This document shows positions 1 through 6,031 of a DNA stretch of 7,284 nt, in pieces. The stretch is from assembly GCA_023412765.1 (NCBI GenBank), contig JAEZBX010000240.1, positions 1 through 7,284 of the forward strand, in the 5' to 3' direction. Origin of the DNA: Bacteroidota bacterium. GTDB taxonomy: Bacteria > Bacteroidota > Bacteroidia > Cytophagales > Cyclobacteriaceae. Position 1 is the first letter of the stretch, and every line of letters starts with the position of its first letter. The position numbers and the translations under genes were made by a program. The notes under the pieces were generated by a model. It had not been told where the DNA came from, did no database searches, and saw nothing but the letters and a program-made list of their open reading frames with translations.

Positions 1-1
1 G

Positions 2-106
2 CCATGCGGCTGGGGAGCCAAGTCACGACAAATTACTGCTGCGCTAGGCGACGAAGTACAAAATTTTGCCTCAACAAGCGAAGAAAACTCATCTCAAAGA
101 ACTTAA
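2..106 (+). CDS. Possible 3' end of an upstream gene (partial, unidentified)
   Basis: Reading from base 2, the frame is open for 34 codons and stops at TAA (104-106). Its peptide includes the stretch WGAKSRQITAALGDEVQNF followed by a Ser/Glu/Asn-rich tail, which looks like a natural hydrophilic protein C-terminus. The other frames are shorter or look less protein-like. For example, an ATG at 4 opens a basic, Cys-containing peptide ending at 117. No family is recognised from so little sequence. The 43-bp gap to the UvrA-like gene on the same strand would allow co-transcription. The frame choice is inferred only from residue composition. Confidence 0.3.
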   Translation, partial: PCGWGAKSRQITAALGDEVQNFASTSEENSSQRT

Positions 107-149
107 ATGGAAGTTGACAAAGTAGAAATAACTAATAACGGATAACAAG

Positions 150-2405
150 ATGAAAGAGGAATTCATCGAAATACACGGTGCTCGCGAAAACAACCTTCAA
201 AACATATCCCTCCGTATCCCCAAGCGCAAGATCACTATTTTCACAGGGGTATCCGGGTCGGGAAAATCATCAATCGTTTTCGATACTATTGGCACTGAAG
301 CACAACGTCAGTTGTATGAAAACTTCAGCATGTTTGTCCGTAATTTTCTTCCGCGCTATGCGCCACCACAAGCAGACGCCATCGAAAACTTGAGCATGCC
401 TATCGTAGTTGACCAAAAGAAATTGGGTGGAGGTTCCAGTTCTACAGTTGGTACCATTACTGATATTGCCCCGGTCTTACGCTTGCTATTTTCTCGTGTA
501 GGCAAACCGTATGTTGGTTATTCAAACGCGTTCTCATTCAACGATCCACAGGGTATGTGCCCGGAATGTGGTGGACTAGGAAAGAAAATGGGGGTGATCG
601 CTGACAATTTCCTTGACCTTGATAAATCCTTGAAGGAAGGTGCCGTTCAGGTACCCGCCTTTGCCAGCTGGGAAAACGCGATGTATGCCAGCTCAGGACT
701 GTTTGATGCCAACAAAAAGCTTCGGGATTTTACCAAGGATGAGATGGATTTGCTCCTTTATAGCAAGCCAACAAAAGTGAAGATGCGATTCGGCGGCGGC
801 AACATCAACGTAACCTTCATGGGTGTGGTCGAAAAATTCACAAAGGCATACATCAAAAGAGACATTAAAACTCTATCAGAACGGACTCAAAAGAAAGTTG
901 CACCATTCATCGGCATGCAACGATGTCCAGTGTGCAAAGGCGCGCGCTTAAACCAGGCAGCGCTTCGTTGCAAAATTCAAGGCCGAAACATTGCCGAGCT
1001 TTCAGCTATGGAAATTACTGAATTGACTACTGTTCTCGATAAGGTCAAGGACCCGATAGCAGCACCGATGGTAACTACACTGAAAGAAAGACTGCAACAT
1101 CTTATTGATATCGGTGTCGATTACCTCAGTCTTGATCGCGAAACCAGCACCTTATCCGGCGGTGAATCACAGCGAATAAAAATGGTCAAGCACCTAAGCA
1201 GTAGTCTGGTAGACGTCATGTATATCTTCGATGAACCGAGTATCGGACTTCACCCGCGCGATGTACATCGCCTTAATGAATTGTTGCAAAAGCTCAGAGA
1301 CAAAGGGAACACTGTACTTGTGGTTGAGCATGACCCTGATGTAATCAAAGTGGCAGATTATGTGGTCGATATCGGTCCAAAGGCAGGAAGTCAGGGTGGA
1401 AGGATTATGTTCGAAGGCGATTTTAAAGGATTGCTAAGGGCGGACACGCTTACAGGCCGGTACATGAAAAAAGGGAGAGCGATTAAGGATCGATGCCGAA
1501 AAGCAACAGGTTCATTGCCGATACGTAAAGCGAGCGTGAATAATTTGCAAGGTGTTAGTGTAAACATTCCGAAAGGAGTATTTACAGTCGTAACCGGTGT
1601 CGCAGGATCTGGTAAAAGTTCTCTTATCCATCATGCCTTCTTGAAGCAACATCCGGAAGCGGTTCAAATTGATCAGTCAGCTGTTGGAATTTCAACGCGA
1701 TCAAATCCTGCTACATATACTGGGATCATGGATGATATTCGAAAAGCATTTGCTTCTGCCAACAAAGTTAAGCCATCACTTTTTAGCTTTAACTCCGAAG
1801 GCGCATGTGAAAAATGTCAGGGTGCTGGCGTAACTTATACTGATCTCGCATTTTTGGACGGCATCAAGATGCCATGCGATACATGCAATGGGAAAAGGTT
1901 CAAGGAAGACGTTTTGAAATACAAACTGGATGGAAAAAATATTGCTGAGGTCCTTACCCTGACAGTGCGCGAAGCACTGGAATTCCTGAAGCAAAAGGAG
2001 ATGCAAAGGAAGCTGAAGGCCATGTATGATGTTGGAATAGATTATTTGACACTAGGTCAACCGTTGAGCACGCTTTCAGGCGGAGAATGCCAGCGGATTA
2101 AATTGGCGAGCGAGCTCCACAAAAAAGGTAGCATTTATGTGCTCGATGAGCCAACCACAGGTTTGCATATGTCGGACATCGACCACCTCCTGGCCATCAT
2201 CGACAACCTTGTCGATGCTGGCAATACCGTAATAACCATCGAGCATAACCTTAGCGTTGTAAAACATGCGGACTGGATAATTGATATGGGCCCTGAGGGC
2301 GGCCACAGGGGAGGCAAGATTATTTTTGAAGGCACACCTAGAGATCTCCTTAAATCCAAAGATTCGATAACGAGCCTCTTTCTGAACAATAAGGGTAGAG
2401 TTTAG
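150..2405 (+). CDS. UvrA-like double ABC ATPase lacking the UvrB-binding domain
   Basis: This is a cytoplasmic DNA-binding ATPase of the UvrA family. The N-terminal ABC half has Walker A GVSGSGKSS (about 33-41), signature LSGGESQR (335-342), Walker B FDEPSIGLH (360-368) and the switch His in VVEHD (H394). The C-terminal half has GVAGSGKSS (483-491), LSGGECQR (642-649), LDEPTTGLH (665-673) and H699. Zinc module 2 is complete (C553, C556, C576, C579). The CPVC pair at 259-262 and CPEC at 137-140 are present. The first CxxC of zinc module 1 is missing: the chain runs from STVGTITD (98-105) almost directly to AFSFNDPQGMCPEC. The roughly 110-120-residue UvrB-binding segment of canonical UvrA is absent, which explains 751 residues against about 940. 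Known UvrA2/DrrC-type paralogs lack the same segment and are linked to tolerance of DNA-damaging drugs. That role here is inferred. The start at 150 fits the conserved N-terminus IEIHGARENNLQNISL. No Shine-Dalgarno sequence is seen. The last codons and the stop lie in the start of the downstream repeat array. Confidence 0.93.
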   Translation: MKEEFIEIHGARENNLQNISLRIPKRKITIFTGVSGSGKSSIVFDTIGTEAQRQLYENFSMFVRNFLPRYAPPQADAIENLSMPIVVDQKKLGGGSSSTVGTITDIAPVLRLLFSRVGKPYVGYSNAFSFNDPQGMCPECGGLGKKMGVIADNFLDLDKSLKEGAVQVPAFASWENAMYASSGLFDANKKLRDFTKDEMDLLLYSKPTKVKMRFGGGNINVTFMGVVEKFTKAYIKRDIKTLSERTQKKVAPFIGMQRCPVCKGARLNQAALRCKIQGRNIAELSAMEITELTTVLDKVKDPIAAPMVTTLKERLQHLIDIGVDYLSLDRETSTLSGGESQRIKMVKHLSSSLVDVMYIFDEPSIGLHPRDVHRLNELLQKLRDKGNTVLVVEHDPDVIKVADYVVDIGPKAGSQGGRIMFEGDFKGLLRADTLTGRYMKKGRAIKDRCRKATGSLPIRKASVNNLQGVSVNIPKGVFTVVTGVAGSGKSSLIHHAFLKQHPEAVQIDQSAVGISTRSNPATYTGIMDDIRKAFASANKVKPSLFSFNSEGACEKCQGAGVTYTDLAFLDGIKMPCDTCNGKRFKEDVLKYKLDGKNIAEVLTLTVREALEFLKQKEMQRKLKAMYDVGIDYLTLGQPLSTLSGGECQRIKLASELHKKGSIYVLDEPTTGLHMSDIDHLLAIIDNLVDAGNTVITIEHNLSVVKHADWIIDMGPEGGHRGGKIIFEGTPRDLLKSKDSITSLFLNNKGRV

Positions 2406-2426
2406 AGTGTTGGTCGAAGCACGAAC

Positions 2427-2887
2427 TTCTGCATTCTGCATTCTTCACTCATCACTCTGCACTCAAGTTCTGTAATTCGGACTTCAAATTTAGACTTCGA
2501 GCTATCTGAATGAGTGCAGAGTGTAGAGTTTAGACAAAGTTCTGCACTCTGCATTCTGCATTCATCACTCTGCACTCAAGTTCTGTAATTCGGACTTCAA
2601 ACTTAGATTTCGAGCTATCTGAGTGATGAGTGCAGAGTGTAGAGTTTAGACAAAGTTCTGCACTCTACATTCTGCATTCATCACTCTGCACTCAAGTTCT
2701 GTAATTCGGACTTCAAATTTAGATTTCGAGCTATCTGAGTGATGAGTGCAGAGTGTAGAGTTTAGACAAAGTTCTGCATTCTGCATTCTGCATTCATCAC
2801 TCTGCATTCAAGTTCTGTAATTCGGACTTCAAATTTAGACTTCGAGTTATCTGAATGATGAGTGCAGAGTGCAGAGTTTAGAGTGTT
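2427..2887. repeat. Tandem array of four 113-116 bp units with internal inverted repeats
   Basis: Four contiguous units begin with TTCTGCA at 2427, 2540, 2656 and 2772, with periods 113, 116 and 116. The middle two differ at about 2 positions. The first lacks 3 bp near GAATGAGTG, and the last is more diverged and ends in TTTAGAGTGTTGG. That ending also occurs at 2401-2413, just before the array. Each unit has a left arm CACTCTGCACTCA and a right arm TGAGTGCAGAGTG: 2453-2465/2511-2523, 2566-2578/2627-2639, 2682-2694/2743-2755 and 2798-2810/2859-2871 (one C-to-T change, a G-U pair in RNA). The arms flank a conserved 45-48 nt core containing GTTCTGTAATTCGGACTTCAA. Both arm regions are built of degenerate heptamers (CTGCAYT and GAGTGNA). 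The period is not a multiple of three and there is no long ORF, so it is non-coding. Transcript termination or mRNA 3'-end protection for the UvrA-like gene is possible but not demonstrated. Confidence 0.95.
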
Positions 2888-3015
2888 GGGGCAGACAACT
2901 TGTGCCTTGATAAGCTCGAATCAAAACACGAACCTCTCTGTTAGTTGGCAAGCAGCATTTTGACTGCAACTAAGGATCACTGCTCGTTTTACGCCAGTAA
3001 TTTTTAATTTGAGGG

Positions 3016-3597
3016 ATGATTTTGACACGGGACGCTCTTACTGGCATTAAAGCGGGAACTATAACGCTACAGTTTCGCCGATGGAAAAAACCGTCAGTGC
3101 GAAAAGGTAGCCGTATCAGAACCGAAATGGGAGTTGTCGAGATCACCGATTTCAGTGAGACAAAAGCAGAAAACATCACTAACCGCGAAGCAGTCAGCGC
3201 CGGATTCAGGGATGTTGATGAATTACTGAATGTCCTAAATTCCGTGCGAGACGGGCAGGTCTATAAAATGAAGGTTCGCTATTACTCTGAAGATCCCCGA
3301 ATTGCGTTAAGACAAAATACCGATATCAGCGACAAGGATCTCGAAACCATTAAAATTAAACTTGAACGGTTAGATCGCTGCAACAAGGACGGACCTTGGA
3401 CCTCTAGGGTTTTGAAAATTATTCAAGAAAACCCAAAGTTGCGGGCGGCAGATCTTGCTGTAATGATGAAAAGAGAGAAAGACGAATTAAAACTCGACAT
3501 CCGGAAACTAAAGAACCTGGGACTGACAATTAGCCATGAAGTTGGCTATACAATTTCGCCATTGGGGGAAATCGTCCTGAAATCTTATGGACGATAA
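3016..3597 (+). CDS. ASCH (PUA-like) domain protein with C-terminal winged helix
   Basis: This is a 193-residue soluble, basic, probably cytoplasmic protein. Residues 1-45 (ILTRDALTGIKAGTITLQF, then RRWKKPSVRKGSRIRTEMGVVEI) resemble the N-terminal strand-helix and the RRW-plus-basic signature of ASCH/PUA-like beta-barrels, a fold commonly linked to RNA or modified-nucleotide binding. The barrel seems to continue to about residue 100 (VYKMKVRYYSEDPRIALR). Residues 104-193 look like a winged helix: DKDLETIKIKLERLD, then GPWTSRVLKIIQENPKLRAADLA, a putative recognition segment around KLDIRKLKNLGLTISHE, and a wing GYTISPLGEIVL. I recall this pairing in uncharacterised ASCH proteins of other phyla, including Actinobacteria. 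The assignment rests on pattern recall, not a search. The start at 3016 is the first in-frame Met preceding the conserved block. GAGGG touches the ATG and is too close to act as a ribosome-binding site. There is no operon partner: 610 bp of mostly repeat lies upstream and 127 bp downstream. Confidence 0.8.
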   Translation: MILTRDALTGIKAGTITLQFRRWKKPSVRKGSRIRTEMGVVEITDFSETKAENITNREAVSAGFRDVDELLNVLNSVRDGQVYKMKVRYYSEDPRIALRQNTDISDKDLETIKIKLERLDRCNKDGPWTSRVLKIIQENPKLRAADLAVMMKREKDELKLDIRKLKNLGLTISHEVGYTISPLGEIVLKSYGR

Positions 3598-3724
3598 TTC
3601 TTGGACCTTTAACTATTTATCTTAAAATGTAAATCATTAAGAAAGAATTTTATAAAGTAGTAACTTCTGACGCAGCGTTTTTGTCGGTTTTGCGGTCATA
3701 CTACTAGAACCCCATCCGTCCCGT

Positions 3725-3907
3725 ATGAAAAACAGATTTAATCACTTGACCAGATGCATCGGGGTTTGGCTGGTGTTGTCGTTTGCGCTCTCTTGTGATT
3801 CTTTTAAAGAAGATTCGGTTCAGCCCAACAACCAGATCGTTTTTACACAGACAGAATTTTACACTTTAACTGAATCATCAATCATTGTTAGATACTCTGA
3901 TTTTTGA
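3725..3907 (+). CDS. Short lipoprotein, probably a truncated remnant of a larger gene
   Basis: The 60-residue product begins with a basic n-region (MKNRFNHLTR) and a hydrophobic core (IGVWLVLSFALS) ending at Cys24, an acceptable but imperfect lipobox (A-L-S-C). CDSFKED follows, an acidic stretch of the kind Bacteroidota lipoproteins use for surface export. The mature part QPNNQIVFTQTEFYTLTESSII resembles the start of a larger Bacteroidota lipoprotein with beta-rich repeats. It stops after VRYSDF at TGA (3905-3907), followed by an A+T-rich stretch with no continuation in any frame. It is therefore either a decayed gene cut by a deletion or a genuine small lipoprotein. The sigma factor starts 59 bp downstream, so the two could share a transcript, but no functional link is shown. 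Confidence 0.5.
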   Translation: MKNRFNHLTRCIGVWLVLSFALSCDSFKEDSVQPNNQIVFTQTEFYTLTESSIIVRYSDF

Positions 3908-3966
3908 AATTCATAAATAAAATATGAGTAGCATAATTTGAAGTACTGACCTGCTGAAACTGACGC

Positions 3967-4521
3967 ATGATCAAGCCCAGGACTTTACTCGAACGTTGTA
4001 TAAAAAATGATGCCAAGGCGCAGAAGGAGTTGTATGACCTCTTCAAAGATAAGATCATGGGCTTGTGCAGAAGGTACACAAAGAATAGGGAAGAGGCAGA
4101 AGATGTTTATCAGGACACTTTCATCCGGGTATTTCAGAATATTTCACAATTGAACGCCCCTGATCTACTCGAGCAGTGGATCAAGAGAATTGCAATCAAT
4201 ACAGCCGTAAAATATTATCACAAAAATAAAAGGCACGATCACGAGAAAGAAAGCAATGGTTACCTGCATCCAAACGACGACCACGCATTAATTATTTCCA
4301 GGTTTTCGGATGAGATGCTCCTGAGGATCATCAACGATCTACCCGACGGCTACCGCATGGTTTTCAACCTGCATGAGATTGAAGGGTACAACCACGGCGA
4401 AATCGGTGCTTTGCTCCAAATCACAGAAGCAACGTCACGTTCGCAGCTAAACAGAGCAAGGCACATGTTAAAAAGTAAACTCAAGCATCTAGGTGTATTG
4501 AAATATGAAAGGTATGAATGA
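3967..4521 (+). CDS. ECF-type RNA polymerase sigma factor (sigma-70 family)
   Basis: This 184-residue alternative sigma factor directs RNA polymerase to a dedicated set of promoters. Region 2 spans about residues 15-80: KAQKELYDLFKDKIMGLCRRY, then REEAEDVYQDTFIRVFQNI, where the Glu/Asp-rich helix contacts core polymerase, and WIKRIAINTAVKYYHKNKR, the -10 recognition helix. A hydrophilic linker (about 88-112) leads to region 4 (about 115-175), with the typical Bacteroidota run DLPDGYRMVFNLHEIEGYNHGEIG and the helix-turn-helix EIGALLQITEATSRSQLNRAR that reads the -35 element. The length is normal for ECF factors. There is no N- or C-terminal extension. The ATG at 3967 sits just ahead of the conserved helix and has no clear Shine-Dalgarno sequence. 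The last 17 bp overlap the downstream membrane protein, implying translational coupling and that the two form a sigma/anti-sigma pair. Autoregulation is likely for this class but no clear autoregulatory promoter was found. Confidence 0.93.
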   Translation: MIKPRTLLERCIKNDAKAQKELYDLFKDKIMGLCRRYTKNREEAEDVYQDTFIRVFQNISQLNAPDLLEQWIKRIAINTAVKYYHKNKRHDHEKESNGYLHPNDDHALIISRFSDEMLLRIINDLPDGYRMVFNLHEIEGYNHGEIGALLQITEATSRSQLNRARHMLKSKLKHLGVLKYERYE

Positions 4522-5800
4522 ACTGTATGATGATTTGCGGCGGCGGCTGAGACAGTATAAAGAAAAACCAGAACCACGCCTTTGGACTTCCATTTCAGCA
4601 GGGATCGAAGAAGCAAACCGACCGCTTCGCCTGAAGAAAAAAATACGCAATGGATGGATATTTCTTATCGGCATATCCATTGTGTGCGGAGGCCTCTTTT
4701 TGAGAGATGATTCACCTGTCCAGAATATATCGACATCAACACAAGCTTCAGACCGTAAACCAGCCGTTCAGGTAGTTCCCGAAGTCAAGGGTGGAACGCC
4801 AGTGCCTTCGTCAGCTATGACTAAGAATCAACTTGATTCGAATGCAGACGAGCAACTTGCGGATGTCCAGCAGAGCGATGGTGTTGAGGTGGGCGCTTCA
4901 ACAGAAATGGCTGGGGACACAGTCGCGGTTGATGTAAACGAATTGTATGAAGGCTCGATTGTGTCTGAAGGATCCGATGGTGTTCATGGTGAATTTACCC
5001 ATGAATTGACTGAAAAGTATGATTCCTCAATACCGGTTACTGAAGAAAATGTCACCATCGGAAATGAGCCACGGAAACTCGCGACCAACAAAACTGAGAT
5101 AAAGAGTGAACCCGAAACTGAAGAGGAGGATGAGCAAGGCAAAACGCGACGCTTCAAACTTTATTTTACGATCATGCCAACCCTGGGGTATCAACGCATC
5201 AAACCTAATGAAAATGATAACCTTATCATCACGAGCACAGACCGAATTAAGACCTTTGACACGGATAGGCTAGGCGTCAGGGCCGAATTGGGAGCGGAGT
5301 ATCCAATTAGTAGTCGTTTCAATATTTTTGGAGGGCTGTTATATTTTCAACGACAGCAAACCATTGGCTATACCGAAAAGCAGGTTAGTCAAACGGATAT
5401 CTCAATCGGTCCGAACGGAGAGACAATTGTAAATCCACAATTCAGTTACGTTCACAAATCATTTGAGTATGAAGTGAAGAACCTGGGGCTGCAATTGGGT
5501 GTAAACTATCAGTTGGCGAAGAAAAAGTTTTCCCATACGGCTGGTACAGGAATGGAATTTCATGTTGCACTCAACAAACTTCAGGAAAAAAGAGTCACAT
5601 CCGACTTGACAACCAACCCATCCATCTATGTATTTTATAACCTCTACTACCGTGTACAATACCCGGCTGACACGAAACTCAGAGGCGTTGTTCAGCCAAC
5701 GCTCAACTATGCATTTTACATAAACGAAAATGCGCACGCACCTTTTTACGTGAAGCCTTACGGACTTGGACTAAATATAGGCTTTACATATAATTTCTAG
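4505..5800 (+). CDS. Putative dual-membrane-spanning anti-sigma factor (Dma-like) with outer-membrane barrel
   Basis: The 431-residue protein has four parts. Residues 1-48 are cytoplasmic: the amphipathic MNELYDDLRRRLRQYKEKPEP followed by RLWTSISAGIE resembles the F/Y..kl..y...P...W..I pattern at the N-terminus of Bacteroidota membrane anti-sigma proteins. There is no zinc-binding His-Cys-Cys motif. Residues 50-66 (GWIFLIGISIVCGGLFL) form one inner-membrane helix preceded by KKKIRNG, so the N-terminus is inside. Residues about 67-216 are low complexity, rich in Ser/Thr/Asp/Glu/Pro, and end in an acidic run (EPETEEEDEQ), consistent with a disordered periplasmic tether. Residues about 217-431 show eight alternating beta segments (near 218-232, 256-268, 272-291, 321-338, 341-359, 371-389, 392-409 and 414-431) ending in GFTYNF with a terminal Phe, as in outer-membrane barrels. 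This matches the Dma family of B. thetaiotaomicron. Anti-sigma function is inferred from architecture and the 17-bp overlap with the sigma gene. A second Met at codon 4 (4514) could also be the start; AGGTG about 12 nt upstream favours 4505. Confidence 0.8.
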   Translation: MKGMNELYDDLRRRLRQYKEKPEPRLWTSISAGIEEANRPLRLKKKIRNGWIFLIGISIVCGGLFLRDDSPVQNISTSTQASDRKPAVQVVPEVKGGTPVPSSAMTKNQLDSNADEQLADVQQSDGVEVGASTEMAGDTVAVDVNELYEGSIVSEGSDGVHGEFTHELTEKYDSSIPVTEENVTIGNEPRKLATNKTEIKSEPETEEEDEQGKTRRFKLYFTIMPTLGYQRIKPNENDNLIITSTDRIKTFDTDRLGVRAELGAEYPISSRFNIFGGLLYFQRQQTIGYTEKQVSQTDISIGPNGETIVNPQFSYVHKSFEYEVKNLGLQLGVNYQLAKKKFSHTAGTGMEFHVALNKLQEKRVTSDLTTNPSIYVFYNLYYRVQYPADTKLRGVVQPTLNYAFYINENAHAPFYVKPYGLGLNIGFTYNF

Positions 5801-5819
5801 GATGTCGAGACTCTCTTTC

Positions 5820-5863
5820 TTTGCCACATCTCTTTGTGCCCTGGCGTCTTGGTGGCAAAAAAC
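5820..5863. repeat. Intergenic element ending in GGTGGCAAAA, with inverted ends
   Basis: TTTGCCAC (5820-5827) and GTGGCAAA (5852-5859) are 8-bp inverted repeats enclosing 24 nt that contain TCTTTGTGCC and CTGGCGTCTTGG. Text of the form CTTTGTGCC...CTTGGTGGCAAA is a frequent intergenic sequence type in Bacteroidota genomes, from memory rather than a search. It lies about 20 bp after the stop of the Dma-like gene. The hairpin is not followed by a T-run on either strand, so a standard intrinsic terminator is not supported. Confidence 0.55.
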
Positions 5864-5945
5864 GGTGCAACATTTTAAGATGCTTTTGAACCTGGTTGCC
5901 AAAAAGCCTTCCCCTCAAAAAGCTCCGTATCCTTTAGCTCGAGCG

Positions 5946-5985
5946 AAACCTCAAACCTCAAACCTGAAACCTTAAACCCTTAAAC
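5946..5985. repeat. Degenerate heptamer tract (AAACCTn)
   Basis: Consecutive units AAACCTC, AAACCTC, AAACCTG, AAACCTT and AAACCCTT, then AAAC, run from 5946 to 5985. The tract ends 10 bp before the TATCTTTA box of the next gene. It is non-coding. Similar AAACCTG tracts are common between genes in Bacteroidota. Confidence 0.85.
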
Positions 5986-5995
5986 GAATATGTGC

Positions 5996-6003
5996 TATCT
6001 TTA
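5996..6003 (+). promoter_or_regulatory. Candidate Bacteroidota -7 element (TATCTTTA)
   Basis: TATCTTTA matches 7 of 8 positions of the Bacteroidota housekeeping -7 consensus TAnnTTTG. It sits 28 bp before the ATG at 6032, which would give a short leader. No convincing TTTG element is found near -33, where the AAACCTn tract lies. This is the likely promoter of the barrel-protein gene, but the evidence is weak. Confidence 0.4.
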
Positions 6004-6031
6004 AACTGGTGGAGAGCTGGACATCAGAAAT

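Noticed and set aside
114..119. TTGACA as a -35 promoter box for the UvrA-like gene
   Set aside because: No matching -10 at 16-18 bp, and Bacteroidota housekeeping promoters use TTTG/TAnnTTTG instead.
2076..2441. 121-codon ORF on the - strand over the end of the UvrA-like gene
   Set aside because: It lies antisense to strongly conserved ABC motifs of the UvrA-like protein and has no recognisable protein features.
2427..2887. CRISPR array
   Set aside because: Units of 113-116 bp are contiguous and nearly identical along their full length, with no unique spacers and no cas genes nearby.
4505..4660. Zinc-binding anti-sigma (ZAS) domain in the Dma-like protein
   Set aside because: The N-terminal segment has no His-x3-Cys-x2-Cys motif. 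Any sigma binding must use the short charged helix region.
5946..5985. AAACCTn tract as a telomere-like or origin element
   Set aside because: It is short and degenerate, with no dnaA-box or AT-rich unwinding features around it.
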